Source: Aphelocoma coerulescens (taxonomy: Eukaryota > Chordata > Aves > Passeriformes > Corvidae). From it: DNA of 64,000 bases. The position numbers were made by a program, and so were the translations under genes. The notes beneath the pieces were generated by a model. It did not search any database and was not told the origin of the DNA. It saw nothing but the letters and a program-made list of their open reading frames with translations. Positions within the stretch are counted from its first letter, which is position 1; each line of letters opens with the position of its first letter. The stretch lies in NCBI RefSeq assembly GCF_041296385.1, contig NC_091020.1:35054501-35118500 (forward strand), read 5' to 3'. Of the stretch, positions 10,877 through 23,019 are shown piece by piece.

Positions 10877-12600
10877 GATGAGAGGCAACTGCAGAGTTCT
10901 GGATATCTGCTGATGCTTGCTTGAAAGAGAGACAAGGGAAAAAAAATTAAAGAAATCAAAAGGTATGATTCTCATTGTGAAAGTCAGACCAGTCCCAAAG
11001 TGCTTAACTCAGACTTCAAGTCCCCCAACCCCTCTTGAGGGCAGGAGGAAGGAGCTTCCCATGTATTTTGGGAAGGACAGGACCATGGGAGCTGTGTCTG
11101 TTTGCCAGGTCTGTAGTGAGCACCTTGCCTGACATTAAGCAGAGGCAATAACTTTGTGATGACCTAAATTCATTTAAAAAAGAATTACTGATGTATATAT
11201 TCAGGTCAATAGCACTTTCCCCAGGTTTCAATAATCGGATCAATTATCTGAATCCAATAAAATCTTATTAAAGAAATTCAGAATTATCTTTAGAATAGCT
11301 GGCCTTGTAGTCCCTGAGTAGGTTACAAAAACTGCTAAGAATTACTGTGACCTACTTTCTGGGTGGTACAGATATCATTATCATATCAGAGGTGCAGGCT
11401 GATAAGGCTACATGACTTCCATCTCTTATTGAAGAGAGTTTGGCAAAGAACTCACACGTAACTTCAATCTAGGTCTCCAAATTATTTTATTTTCCTAAAC
11501 ATCAGCTGGAATTTGAAAAGTCAAAGCATTGCATGTGAAGAAGCACCTACTGAACGAAGTGCACAAGGTAAAGCCAACAGGGTGATGAATGTTTGAAGCA
11601 CCTGGGGTGGGGACAAATTGTTGTTGTTGCAGGTCACAAATGCTTGGTCAGCTCAGGCAGAGCCACACTGACCCAGGGGCACTTTGCACCTCCTTCCACA
11701 AGGTCAATGAGGACTTGAATCCTGAGGCAGAGGAGGAATTACAATGTTTTATTGCAAAAAACAATGGAAAACCTTCCAGCCTTCTCTCTGCCAGGTGAGA
11801 TGTTTGGTTATTTTATTGCTCCTGAGACAACCACTTTGTTAAAATGTGGCTGGAAACTTCCCTTTGTTTCTGAGCTGTTCTCTGACAGGGCAGCATGTGC
11901 AGATCTGGGCTGGGGAATGAGCTTATGCTGGGCAGGATTGTCCCAAGGGTGGCTCTGCAAAAGCAGCTCTTTGGTGTCTGGTACCTCTGAAGTAAATCTG
12001 AACTCCATGCTGGTTGTTTCCTTAAAAAATACCCTGAGATGTGTCAGGGGTGGAGTTTGGAGCTGTGAAAGACAGTGGGGGTTTAACTGGGATTGCAGTG
12101 GGCTCAAGTGGTCTTTGCACTGGTGTTTCTGGCATGGCACCCCTCTCTCAGGCAGAGGAGGCAGTGGAAGGCAGGGTAGGAGGTACCTGGCCAGCTGGTT
12201 TTACCTCAGCTCTGCCCTGTGCCCATCCAGCTGGAGGTGTGGAAGATGCTGTGCTCCTGTGAGAAGCATCACTGTTCCCACCACAAGTGGTAAGGAGCTT
12301 CTCGGAGCTGTGCAAACACAGAGTCCCCCTTTTGTGAGGTTACAAGAGAGGTGATGCCAGCGTGTGAGGTTGGAACTGCCTTGTGCAAACCAATGGGATG
12401 GCCTTGGGAGCACTGTCAGGAGTGTTCACGTCCCCTCCTGTGCCCCTCAGGCCACTCTCAACCACCTGGTAAAGACGGGCATCCCTCACCAGCCACCCAC
12501 GGCTTCAGGGGCGATCATGGCAAAGGCGGGCGAGGCAGCTGTGGGACCCCCACACCACTGGATCCGTGTGGGCAGCGAGTGTGGCCAGGATGATTTTCCA
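10877..12600. other. Non-coding stretch, CR1-free
   Basis: The 200-codon open frame at 11752-12354 (plus) is the longest outside repeats here. Its translation is rich in W, G, S and C, has no recognisable domain, lies in a moderately GC-rich stretch with overlapping minus-strand frames, and begins at an arbitrary internal ATG. I do not call it a gene. The sequence becomes GC-rich after about 12,100. Confidence 0.5.
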
Positions 12601-12900
12601 TGAGTTAATTAGGGAGCCGAGGCACTGGGAGCCTGTTGGAGAGCGCCGAGCAATCCCAGCTGCTCCGCGGGCCCCGCTGGCGCGGAGCAGCCGGCAGAGC
12701 CAGGCCCTCCTCCCTCCCAGCCGCGGGCTTTGATCTCGCCCGTATCAAACCAGTTGGGCCCCAGTAGGGTGGTGGGAGGCAGCGGGAGCCAGTGGTGGCG
12801 TGTGGCTCAGGGCAGCCACCTTCTCTCCACACAGCCCCGCCGGCCCCCGATCGGCGGTGGGACATCAAGGCAGGGCCGACCGACGAGCGCGTTAATTAGG
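12601..12900. promoter_or_regulatory. CpG-rich island, candidate enhancer or promoter
   Basis: CpG density rises sharply compared with the flanks ('gctgctccgcgg', 'gatcggcggtgg', 'gaccgacgagcgcgttaatt'). It includes an 11-bp perfect stem at 12659-12691 and two opposed TCF/LEF-like sites, ctttgatct at 12728-12736 and atcaaa at 12744-12749. It ends in TTAATTAGG, and AT-rich sequence follows. This could be an unmethylated regulatory island or a non-coding RNA promoter. No transcript or conservation evidence is available. Confidence 0.4.
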
Positions 12901-14459
12901 AGGCTGAAATTATAATGTTATGTTAAAGAACAAAGAGTCTCCAAAGGAAAAATATGTGCCGCATATCTGACAAAGATAAATTGGATTATTCAAAATATTC
13001 CTGATGAAATGTTACATTTTGCAACTAATTATCAATCTGTTTTATCTCTGGACCAGCTGGGCATTTTTGTGCATGCAAGACCTGCCTTACCAATGATCTT
13101 AAGATGTCAGTGTAGCGTTTACATCTTTTATTTCAAGATTTAAATAACTAGGAAGTAGCTAATGTAATTCACTGCTGAGAAGAAAGGCTAGTTAGTTGAA
13201 TGCTTTCCAAAGTGATCTTCTCCTAATGAACTTCTCTGGACTGTGAGTAATGAGACTTTATTCAAATAATGTTTAAGAAAGGTTTTTATAATGTAATTTT
13301 TTAAAGAAAGAGCAACATTTAATGCATTTAAAATATCTTTATTAATCCTATACTGTCTCATGTAGCATTAAAGGATTGTGAATGCTTGGTTTTGTTCCTT
13401 CTGAATGTTCCCTTAGTGATGAACTGGTTGTAGTAGCAATGGAGCTATAGAAATGGGGCAATTATCTTGTAAATGTTCAGTGATATCTTACAAATTGAAG
13501 TCTGACATGATTACAGAGCCATTTTGCTGTAAAAGCATTTGTTGTTTAAGTATCTTTATATACCATAGTGGTCTGTAGCTCCCCATGTCCCTACTCAGAT
13601 TCTACTCCTCTGTGCAAACACTGAGCTTTGCTACCTCTGCTATAGCTCAGCTTTGGGACAGCTGTGCTGAGATTAATCTGCTGGAGGTGTCATAAAAATT
13701 TTCTTTTGAGTGTGATTTTGTGGTACTTTTAAACTGGAATAGGAGAAGATATCTCATAGGTTCCCTTCAATAGCAGTGCTCTGCAATATTTTGGATTCTT
13801 TGCACGGTTATGAAGTTCTCCTGGAAGTGTTCTGGCAGATTTTGCTTTTGTGGGACTCAACTGACAGGGTGGCCAAAAAAATAAAAAAATTAAGAAATGG
13901 AATTCTTTGACATAAGGTTTCTTGACCAATTTCTAGGAAGAGACAACAATAAATGTATTTGAGCAAACCTCCCTATTTTTGATTAACAAATGAAGTGGCA
14001 TCACTGAGTGTGGGCTGACCTCATCCTCCCAAAAGGTTGACTCCCACTGCTTATGGGACCTGACTGATACGCTCTGTGATTACACATTTGTGAAGTTGGC
14101 TTTATTTATAATACAAGATCAGGTCAAAAGGACTTCACTCTAGAACTTGAATTTTTCTGCTTCTAACTCCCAGTAGTTAAATTTTAAACACTATATCCAG
14201 CCTATATTCAAAGTTTTCCCAGAGAATAGGAACTGAACATGGAGACTTCAGCCTGTGGTACATGGAATAAAACAAAGTAGTTTGCTCAGCCCATCATTTA
14301 TTCCTCCCCCGTCTACAGAGTAAATTTTGTCCCAACTAGTGATAATTTTAACTGTTCAGGGCAGGTTCTGCTTCATTGTAGAAACAAATTCTTTCTGCCT
14401 TTCTAATCAGGATCTTCCCAAAGCTCATCAGTGCATCCTCTGTCTTTCTATGCACTCTC
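12901..14459. other. AT-rich, repeat-poor stretch
   Basis: No gene, CR1 or long simple repeat. The texture (mixed motifs, hardly any low-complexity runs, few CpG) resembles old, slowly changing non-coding DNA, and it joins the conserved-looking block that follows. Confidence 0.4.
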
Positions 14460-14561
14460 AAGGCCCAATCCTGCAAAGAGCAGGAGGTGCTTGGCACACT
14501 GACCTCCTCCCAGAACTCCTGCCAGTTAGGAGTGGTCAGCACACAGCAGGATTTGGCCCTT
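14460..14561. mobile_element. Ancient palindromic (MITE-like) element
   Basis: The ends are near-perfect inverted repeats: aaggcccaatcctgc at 14460-14474 and gcaggatttggccctt at 14546-14561. Inner parts also pair partly, around 'ggtgcttggcacactga' and 'gtggtcagcacac'. The wording resembles a palindromic repeat common in turtle and crocodile genomes that reads 'ggcccaatcctgcaaagagc' and ends 'gcaggatcaggccc'; this is a match from memory, not from a search. In birds such copies are old. Its survival with readable ends in a repeat-poor block hints at constraint. Confidence 0.55.
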
Positions 14562-15324
14562 GCTTTGCACAGAAACCTCCCTCAGTCTGAATGTTTCATA
14601 ATGTATGTTTAAATAGTCGTGGCTAGCAAAGAACTTTGATGAGGCAAAGGGGTAATTGGATTTTCTTGTTCTATAATTAAAAAGGTATATATTACATCCA
14701 CATTAATACCAAAAGAGTTCATCACGATCAGTGTTATTACAATGAATACCAAAGGATTTAACAGTGATTGGCCACTTAGTTTAAAGGGTACCTGAAATCA
14801 TTAAATTGTTTGCTGGAGGGCTTTTGAAGGCCTGTTGGATCGCCTGCCACTCCATTTTTTTTTTACTCCTGGCCTGCAATGTGAGGTTTACTTTTACAAA
14901 GTAGGAGCAACAGGGTGATCATTTTCCTTTATTATTCCCTTATTGACTTCCAGTTAATTTTAATCTTTGCATTAACTGACCTCTATTAAGCTTGCCAGGT
15001 ATCTGATTACACCGCCAAGGTTGAGACCAGAAGGCGACCTATTGCACCACGTCAATTGTCCTTCACAGAAGCCCTTACTGTTAATCAAGAGAGGAAGATT
15101 AAAGGAGATCAGAACTATCAGCCTGGAGTGCGTTTTGCATTTGAATACACCTTTCTACCAGCGTCTGTGTATTGTCCTAGAAAGAAACAAATATGAGCTC
15201 TTAGGAGTAGCTTCTGCTCAAATCTCCACCGAGAGAAGTTCTCAAGACAATGTGGTATCTGCAGCCCGTAAACACTTTGTTACATTTGTAGAGTTCTAAA
15301 TCAGATCCACCTATTAATTGACTC
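14562..15324. promoter_or_regulatory. Candidate conserved non-coding element
   Basis: A dense run of AT-rich motifs, including TTAATTTTAAT, CATTAACTGACC and GATTACACC, without CR1 or microsatellites, lying between two ancient repeat remnants. The plus frame at 14976-15296 is open for 107 codons. Its translation has no known domain, and the usable start near 15021 is TTG rather than ATG, so I do not call a gene. A long-range enhancer is the more economical guess. Confidence 0.35.
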
Positions 15325-15420
15325 CTGGATTTGAAGACTATTATGGTCATCCAGCCTGGCCTTTGCATAAGCAGTTATGGCTTTCCACCAAGTAATTCAT
15401 GCGTCCAACAACTATTTTTA
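15325..15420. mobile_element. Possible ancient LINE 3' end (CR1/L3-like)
   Basis: The wording 'attatggtcatccagcctgg', 'cctttgcataagcagttatg' and 'ccaagtaattcatgcgtcca' follows, in order, a repeat abundant in turtles and crocodiles that reads 'atgatcatctagtctgacct', then 'cctgcataacacaggccata', then 'cccagtaattcctgcatcaa'. The comparison is from memory. If right, this is a remnant that predates birds. The element strand is not assigned. Confidence 0.45.
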
Positions 15421-16924
15421 GGAGAAATCCATACAAATTGAAAAGCTTAAGGTGACTTCATGGCTGTTGTAATCTTATTATATAAAAAATCTGTAGAAAT
15501 ATGGAAGCTGTTGGTGAGCACAGAATGGGTTGCACAGGTACAGCTGTTAGGGAGCTATTGACCAAATTTTTTCAGTCTTCTTGAAGTGATTTTTAGTATT
15601 TCTAAAAGGGAAAGCATCAAATTTGCTCCATTTTACTAAATAATTTTACTAAATTACAGTGCATAGTCATAAAACACAGTAATGTGAATTTATTCTTTTG
15701 ATTACCTCCCCTGTTTTTCATGTGGGAAATCCCAGCGACTGCAATTAATTAAACCATAAATGGATTTGTACAGGAAAAATTTTGGTCAAAAATGAATTTT
15801 CTTGCATTTGATTCTCTTAATATATTCTGGAACTTCGTCTGAAATTCTCAGGGACAAAAATTCTGAAATTATTGTTGAAGGCTACAGTGTGGGTCTAGGA
15901 AACCTATTATAAATGTATGCAAAAATAAATGTATTGATTGATCCCTGATTATAATTGTTATTATACATTAAAATAATAGTTTAAAAATTGAATCTTTTCT
16001 CTTCAAATGATCTCATATACATGCCTTCACCTTTGATCATCTACAGAAGAAAAAAACCACCTTGAAATTAAAAAAGAAGGTAAGTTGGTGTTAAAATCAG
16101 AGTTTTAGTGCAATCAAGTACTTGCAAGGTCAACTACTGCAGTCTAAAATATTCTGAACTAGGTCTGAATATATCAAATTAATAAATCTATTCATAGAGG
16201 GGAAAAAAAGTGAAAATAAACCTCTTCCTAGCTAAGGAATTCCACAGGTGCTTTAAGAGCTGATCTTTTTGGAAGATATTTTTCAAAACCTAAAAGTCCT
16301 CTTCTCCCTTTTTCCCAGCATCCCTATCCTGCACAAAGCCTCCCAAGCTTGGACAGTTTGTTTAGCTTTTCTAGGAGCTTGTGGAGCTTAATGTCAGCGC
16401 AGGGGATCCCAAGAGCTTTTCTCTTTTATAATCAATTCTACCTGCACAAACTTATTCTTAATATAAAAATGACCGCTTGGAACATGAGAATGTCATTTTA
16501 TCGGGATTCAGGTCAATAATTATATTTATTTTCTTGACAGAAGAGTCACCTCCAAACCACTCCAACATCCAGGAATTTGATCATTGTGCTTAATTCAGAA
16601 CAAAATCAGGCTAACCCAACTCAGAAATGCTTTTGTTCCATGGTTAGCTCCTGTTTTTAAATAGTTTTATCGTATGAAGGCTTCTATTTCCTCCAATTAG
16701 ACAGAAAAGTTTCCCAGCTCTTCAGCTCTCCAAGGGAAATTGGGAATGATTAAAAAAAAAATATGTGTAGATGCATCTTTATGACTTAAACCACAGCAAA
16801 GGTATTTATAACTTTTAAGGCATCGAGCATCTGTTCTTCCGCTTGCAGGCTGTGTAAACAAGAGTGCTTTGGCTTCCCCTAAAATATCTTTTTTTTTTTT
16901 ACAAGTCCAACAGATGCACCGTGG
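15421..16924. other. AT-rich, CR1-free stretch
   Basis: No gene recognised. Contains short A and T runs (an A run near 16750 and a T11 near 16889) and homeodomain-like TAATTA/TTAATTAA words. Nothing else could be assigned. Confidence 0.45.
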
Positions 16925-17035
16925 TCATGACAAGGCATCCTGGAGCCGGCAGCTCGGCTCGTTCCGATCAGCTTCTGCCGGAGCGGGATCGCCAAGGGAT
17001 CGGCGGGAGTCGGGAACAGCGTTTAGCACTTTGCT
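16925..17035. promoter_or_regulatory. Small CpG-rich island
   Basis: Several CpG within about 100 bp ('gagccggcagctcggctcgt', 'ggatcggcgggagtcgggaa') inside AT-rich flanks. ccggcag at 16946-16952 and ctgccgg at 16975-16981 form a perfect 7-bp stem. Possible regulatory island. The short frame covering it is not credible as coding. Confidence 0.3.
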
Positions 17036-19269
17036 GACCTTGAGGCCACCTTTTCAAAACTCCTTCTGGAACCAAGATTTTTTCCAGCCATTTTCAAGTG
17101 ATTTCTTCCACTTTCTCCAGAGACTGAAACACTTGATTGATTCGTGATGTTCAGTGAAATTCTTGCACGGGAAAAGAAAAAATGTTGGTGGTCGCAGACA
17201 TGAAAACGTTGGTGAACTTTTTTAATTAGGGGCTCGAATTAAAATCTTCAAAAAGTTTTCCACATGTCTGTCCAGAGTGTTTAACAACAGGTATTTGGGA
17301 TTTCTTTTCGTTGTGAAGGAAGATATAGAAGCAAACATGAAAAATAGATCTTTAATTTTAAATATATGGTTTTTACCTGTATTTTAGCCTTGTAGATACC
17401 ACTTTGTCTCATTTGGGAGCTGCTAATAACCAGGAAATGATGACTGAGAACTTCTGAAATGACATCAAGTAAAAAATTAAAGGATGTGAGGAGACTTTTT
17501 TTAAGAATTAAAAGCTTTTAGAGCTGAGATCATGATAAATTATTTCTCAGCATTCCTTAGAAAGAATAATGGAGCTGAAGTTTGTACTGTGTGGATTGTG
17601 TTACTTGATAAATCTCTGGCTCACAGTACCTACATGAAAACAGGATTCCCCAAAGACTTGCCAGGACTCTATGCTAAAGAAGTTCACACAGGGAAAGAAG
17701 TTTTTTTATTTCTAACTCACTGTTACATCTTGTATTTTTTGCTTAAACTTGGTAGACTTTTTGTGGCATCAAAAATAAAAAGGTCTTCCAGCTTTAAATT
17801 TTGAATCAGTCCATGCTGAATCAACTGAATGGTAAAAAATGAGTCATGATTGACCAGTTTTCTCTGTTAGAAAACCAAAGAAAAGGAAAAAAAACCCATT
17901 TCATTTTACTAAATTACTCAAAAGTACTTTTTAAATGTCTAAGGTTTAACCCTACTTTGAGGACTTTACCTATTAATTATTTTCCAAATGGCATCAGCAA
18001 CAAATATAGAAGATAAATACATGAAATAAAATATTCTACAGCAGTAAAAGTTTCAGTAGTTGTATCATGGGTAATCATTTTGATCTTACCCTGCAAATTT
18101 GCTCTCTCAGTTCTTTAGACAGAAAGTTTCTCTGTTGAAATATACCAAACCAACATCCAAAAATGGAACTTAAAAGCACAATTTTCTAAAATTCTGCATT
18201 GTGAAAGCCTAAACTCTGTAAGTTTCCTCATATTTCTCTTTATAATCATCCCCAGGACAAGAGTTAGGTTTTGCTTTATTTTTTGTGTAAAAAAAGTGGG
18301 ACCAAACACTGAATTAATGAAAGTTGAAGATGAACATTTGGAAGGTAGGTATGTAGGGCTTCATTTCTTTTAAAAATTATATTTGGGGCTCCATTTGTTT
18401 ATTCTGGATATTTATCCTGGCTGGATGAATTATTGTTTCCTAGGGATCCATCCAAGCCCTGTGGGTTGCCATTGGCCTCTGGGCACTAGTGAATTCCAGT
18501 GTTAATTTTATTGAGCCTTGGGATTTCCTCCTCCTGGTCACTTTTCCCTGGAAATAAAAGTGTGGAACATGTAGGGCCCAGCTCAGCCCTCAGCTGCACA
18601 AGATCTCTCCTGCAGCACATGGAGCAGGGCATGGCATCTATAATTTAATTGTACAGCCTGAGTGCTATTCTGTAATCCCCTTGCTCTGCTGTGTCAGAAA
18701 GCAGGACTTGATGGTCTGGCTGAGTTTCTGTGTTCCAGAGGTGATACTGGGTCAGTTCTTAAAAAAACAGATGAAAAAAAGGAAGCTGTGCTGTTGCAGA
18801 ATAGTTCTGTGCTACAGGCAAGTTCAGCGTGGTGGAGAGAAAGAGGAGTTTTATAGCTCAGGAGAAAATCCTATATCCATCCCAGCCTCGGAATAGGACT
18901 CCAGTTGAAGACCTCGTGGTACAAAAAGCTGTGCAGCCTTTGGTTTGCTGTTTAATCTGGTTGCCCATCTATCAAATGAAGATATCAATTCCGATCTCCC
19001 ACCACCTCCAGCAAGATTTTTAAGGGTATATATGAAGAACCTATAGATCAGTGAGCTCACAGAGATGCTTTAGAGTGCAAAGTGCTTTTAAATGGTGCAG
19101 CCGTCTGCTGTGCTGGGCTGTGTGGGAGGGTTGACTCACCTAACACTGCTCCCTGTTTTGTGCAGAGGTGCTGGGGGCTGGCCAGGCTGCCTTGCAACAG
19201 AGCTGGCAGAGCCTGCTGGAAAACAGAGCTGGAAAAGTCAATGCAGCTCTTGCTCAGGTTAAAGGGAAG
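17036..19269. other. AT-rich non-coding stretch
   Basis: No gene, CR1 or clear repeat. The AT-rich frames at 17532-17804 (plus) and 18115-18309 (minus) are rich in common AT codons and have no domain. Confidence 0.45.
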
Positions 19270-19520
19270 ATTGCATTGTTACACCTTTCGTTGTAATTCC
19301 GAGGACCACTCCAGTTCAATGCAGGCTGTATTAATGTGCATCACTTATCCACACACCGAGTCAGTCAATGACTGCATTGATCCAGCGCGGTGTTTTCTTT
19401 CAGAGGATGCTACAATGAGGCAATAGAAATCATTAGGGCTTGTGATATTGAAATCCTCTTGGTGCTGGCAGACCTGGAGCTCGCATTTCATATACTGTTG
19501 CAGCAGCACAAGAGCAGTCA
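19270..19520. promoter_or_regulatory. Candidate conserved non-coding element
   Basis: A low-CpG but complex stretch with motif-like words ('ctgtattaatgtgcatcact', 'gagtcagtcaatgactgcat', 'gatccagcgcggtgttttct'). It is free of CR1 and simple repeats although CR1 copies begin 120 bp downstream. TGAGTCA-like and TGACTGCA-like words occur close together. No conservation data are available. Confidence 0.3.
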
Positions 19521-19636
19521 TGCCTGGAATTTCGAGTGAAAGTTTCTATTTTTTTGTTGAGTGAATCTGCTCTGTTTTGTTCCTTTCTTTTGCACTCAGG
19601 TTATTTTACTGAGATATGTTGTGTACCTGACAAGCT

Positions 19637-19734
19637 GCTCTAGGGCAAGGTGTCCCTGCCCAAGGCAAGGGGTGGGACTAGAAGGTCTTGAAGGTCCCTT
19701 CCAAGCTAAACCATTCTGTGATTTGATGATTTTA
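19637..19734 (+). mobile_element. CR1 3'-terminal fragment, plus orientation
   Basis: 'ctctagggcaaggtgtccct' through 'gaaggtcccttccaagctaa' and 'ccattctgtgatttgatgat'. Diverged but complete at the 3' end. Its 3' end faces that of the next copy 40 bp away. Confidence 0.9.
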
Positions 19735-19773
19735 TGTACAGGATGCAATCTTTTCTTCATGTGTTGAACATGA

Positions 19774-19880
19774 TCCTGGGAATGGCATGGCTCGGGTTGG
19801 AAGGGGCCTTAGAGATCACCTTGTTCCAACCTCTTCCATGGGCAGGGACATCTTCCACTAGACCAGGTGTCTCTGAGCTC
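19774..19880 (-). mobile_element. CR1 3'-terminal fragment, minus orientation
   Basis: 'ctcgggttggaaggggcctt', 'agagatcaccttgttccaac' and 'cttccactagaccaggtgtc'. It is older wording than the young copies in this window, and the typical 'agaatcatagaat' tip is mutated to 'gggaatggcat'. The following 70 bp may be a further decayed part. Confidence 0.9.
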
Positions 19881-22800
19881 TGGAATTTCCTGATAAACTC
19901 CTCTGAAGGTCTCAAACAGCTCTTCCAAAACCTCAACAATATTCAGTATCCTCTTCTTGAGGACTCTCACCCTTTTAGTTTTCATCACAAACATTTTTGG
20001 GTGAGCCACTGTTTTTGAACCTTCACTTTTTCCAAGCTTGTGCAAATGGCTGGATGTTTAACAGACTTCCAAAGTTGATATCTTGTTCATTAATAACAGA
20101 AATTTGGTCATTGCAAAAACGTTTTTGAGCTCTTCTACAGAGGGACAGTGCAGAGGCACAAAGAGGAAAACAGTTCTGGTTGCAATCGAAGCAAAAAGAG
20201 CCTGTTACAAGCAGAAAACAGAAGGAAATGATGTGACCCTGGTTAACATTGTACAGGGCAGTTCCTGCAATCTGCAGGCTCATTATTGTCACGTTCCTTA
20301 GGATATTCATACAGGGAGAAGGGGGATAATGACCTACACTCAGAGGCACGAATAAGACAACATTCAAAAAGCTGCAAGTTTAATTTGGACAATATGGCTG
20401 GGGAAGAAATGGCAGCAAGGAAAACAGAGAAGAAATTTGGAGAAAACCCTGCCAGCCACCCAAGTAACCCCCCCCCTAAATACACCCAGTAACCTGTGCT
20501 CATAAATCCGTGTGCAGGAAGGGCAGTTTTCAACAGGTCGTTCCAATTTTCAAATAAGGTTTGTCCTTGCAGGTTTTCTTCACACCTCTCCTGATGGCTG
20601 CAGGATTAAGACTATGAAAAAAAACAGGTCATGGAAACAAACTGGAAAATGCCAACCCTCCCTTCAGCTCCAAGTTTCCTTTTGAAATACTGTTCTTAAA
20701 AAAATTCTCCCAAGGAGATCATTGGTGACTTGAGGGATGGAAGGATTGGAGTATGGATGCTTTAGGAAATGTGTCAGGCTTTTGGGAGGTTGTGGAGCTG
20801 ATTCAGCTAATCTGGATGTATTAGGGGAAATCTCCCTGGTCTACCCCACCTGAGCATGGCAAATATTCCTTTCATTTCCTGCAGCGGACCTGAAGACGTG
20901 TTATGACGTGGCTTTTTCTAGATGATCCTGAGATAAACAGAAACTTTATAGGCAAAGCCGTTCTTCATGGAAACCCCACTGCAAGCCTGAGGACTTTTGG
21001 ATAAAGTTTTGATAACACTGGTAAGGAGCAAAATGTTACTGAGTGCGGCACCATTCAGGTGAAACCCTAACCCCAAATCTTGACCATTTGTTACTATTAA
21101 AGACCTCTTGGCACTTTTCACAAGAGCAGAGGTGTGAGCCCTGGTGTCCTGGCTAAATTCCAGCTTGGGTAATTAAATTCTGCTCTCCTAAAATCCCCCC
21201 TGTAGTTTCAGCCGAGTCCAGGATTCCTCATTTCCTCCACGAAAGTGAGGCACAGAATTGCTTTGTGCTGGTAAACAGCTGCCACAGCTCACCCCAGAGG
21301 AATTGCTGCATTCACTCCTGAAGCTCTCTCTGCCTCTCCCTCACAACACGTTGGGCACAGCATTGTCCCAGAGCACCCACGAGCATCCCTCCTCCCTGGC
21401 AGTGTGGGATGCAGGAACTGTGCAAAGCACAACCAAACTGCAAAGCAACCCCGGACCCCATTCCCCTCTCTCAGTCCAATATTATTAAACCCTGCTCAAC
21501 TTTAGGAGTCCAGCCTAAAAACACCTTGCTATTTCTGAAGAGCTGGGGAGATAAAGTGTTGCTGCTGCTGCTCCCCTTGATTTCTGGATATTGGTCATAC
21601 CTGGTAAATGGTTTCATTTTCTTTGCTGAGGAAGAAATCTTGAGTCCACTTCTACTGGGGCTTGTTAAGCTGTTGCCTTGGGGGCCAGTTGATCAGTTGT
21701 TAAGTAGTAAGCAGCTTTGGCAGGCAACAGGCGTAGGATCCCCTGCAGCTACTCCAGCCTGCCCATCCTATCATTCTTTAGAGAGGGAGCAGGGTATTGT
21801 CTTAGAAGTGCAATAATGATAAAATAGGGACAGAACCTCTTCATTCCACTTTGCATGCGCAGGTATTTTAGTAAACTCCGTGACATCTGTAGGGACAAAT
21901 ATATAGATAAATATTTACTTGTCAACAGTGGTTGTGAAAGTCCAGCTGAGGGTTTTTTACGGATTTTTTTTTTTATGATAAATCAGGGGCTCTGAGTGAA
22001 AAGGCTGAGAATTGGGGCAGCTGTACTGAGAGCTCGTCAGCTGTTTGTTCTGGCTGTTATCAGCTTCAATTCTTCATGAAAAATTATGGGAAAATATGGC
22101 AGAAATCCTGGCCAGGCCACAGAGAGCCAGGCTTGGTGTGGGGTAATCCTGCCACACTTCTATCTGACAGCAAGGGAGTTCTTCAGTTGTAATTCTTTTG
22201 AATATTGCTATCAAATACTTTATTCTTATTTACTGCCTTAATTGCAGTGAAATGTTTGCCTGAAAGGGGTGATACTTTCTAAGCATTGTGACAAAAAAAT
22301 CCAGCTTGGTCATTTCTCTATCTCAGAAACATTTCAGTGCTAGCAGAAATATCTATTTTCCAATCTTTGTGCACACCGAGAAATTTCGTCCGTCTGAATT
22401 TCCTTAGCTAAGTACACCGGGAATGAGTCAAAGCAAGCCCGACAGATTCTTGCTTTTCACATGCCAGTAGGGTTTTTTAAAATGTATTTTATGCTGGGCT
22501 TATTTTGTTTGGTTTTTTGGTTGACTGAATTACCTATATTCCTTGAAATGGTGTTTAGTAATTCTCAGCAACTGCAGGGATGCCTACTGGGAAGTGGTCA
22601 GCAGATCACAACAAACCCCACTGACTCTGGGCTCTCCTACTGCTTTAACTCAATTGCACTTTCTTATCCAAAGCCACATCTCTTAGGAAAATCCCAGAAA
22701 TGCTGTTTGCTGTGAAGCATGGTTTTAATATTATCACAGCTATTTGAAAAGACAAAAGATTAGAAAGACTGGTGCTGAAGGAAGAAATAGTTTCAAGGGA

Positions 22801-22982
22801 TGGATTTACCACAAACAAGATTCACATTTGCTGCTAATGTTTGCTCCAGAGTGTGTCTTCAGCTAAATCATTTCCCCCTTGATGCTGGATGTAACTTCTA
22901 TGGATATGAAAGGGGGTGGCCATTCTTCATCCCAATCTTGATCTCCTACAGGCCGTAAATAATTACGGGGAAAATTGTAGCT

Positions 22983-23019
<37 letters not shown>

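Noticed and set aside
11752..12354. 200-codon open frame on the plus strand
   Set aside because: No domain, arbitrary start, W/G/S/C-rich composition in GC-rich DNA, overlapping minus-strand frames and no exon-like flanks.
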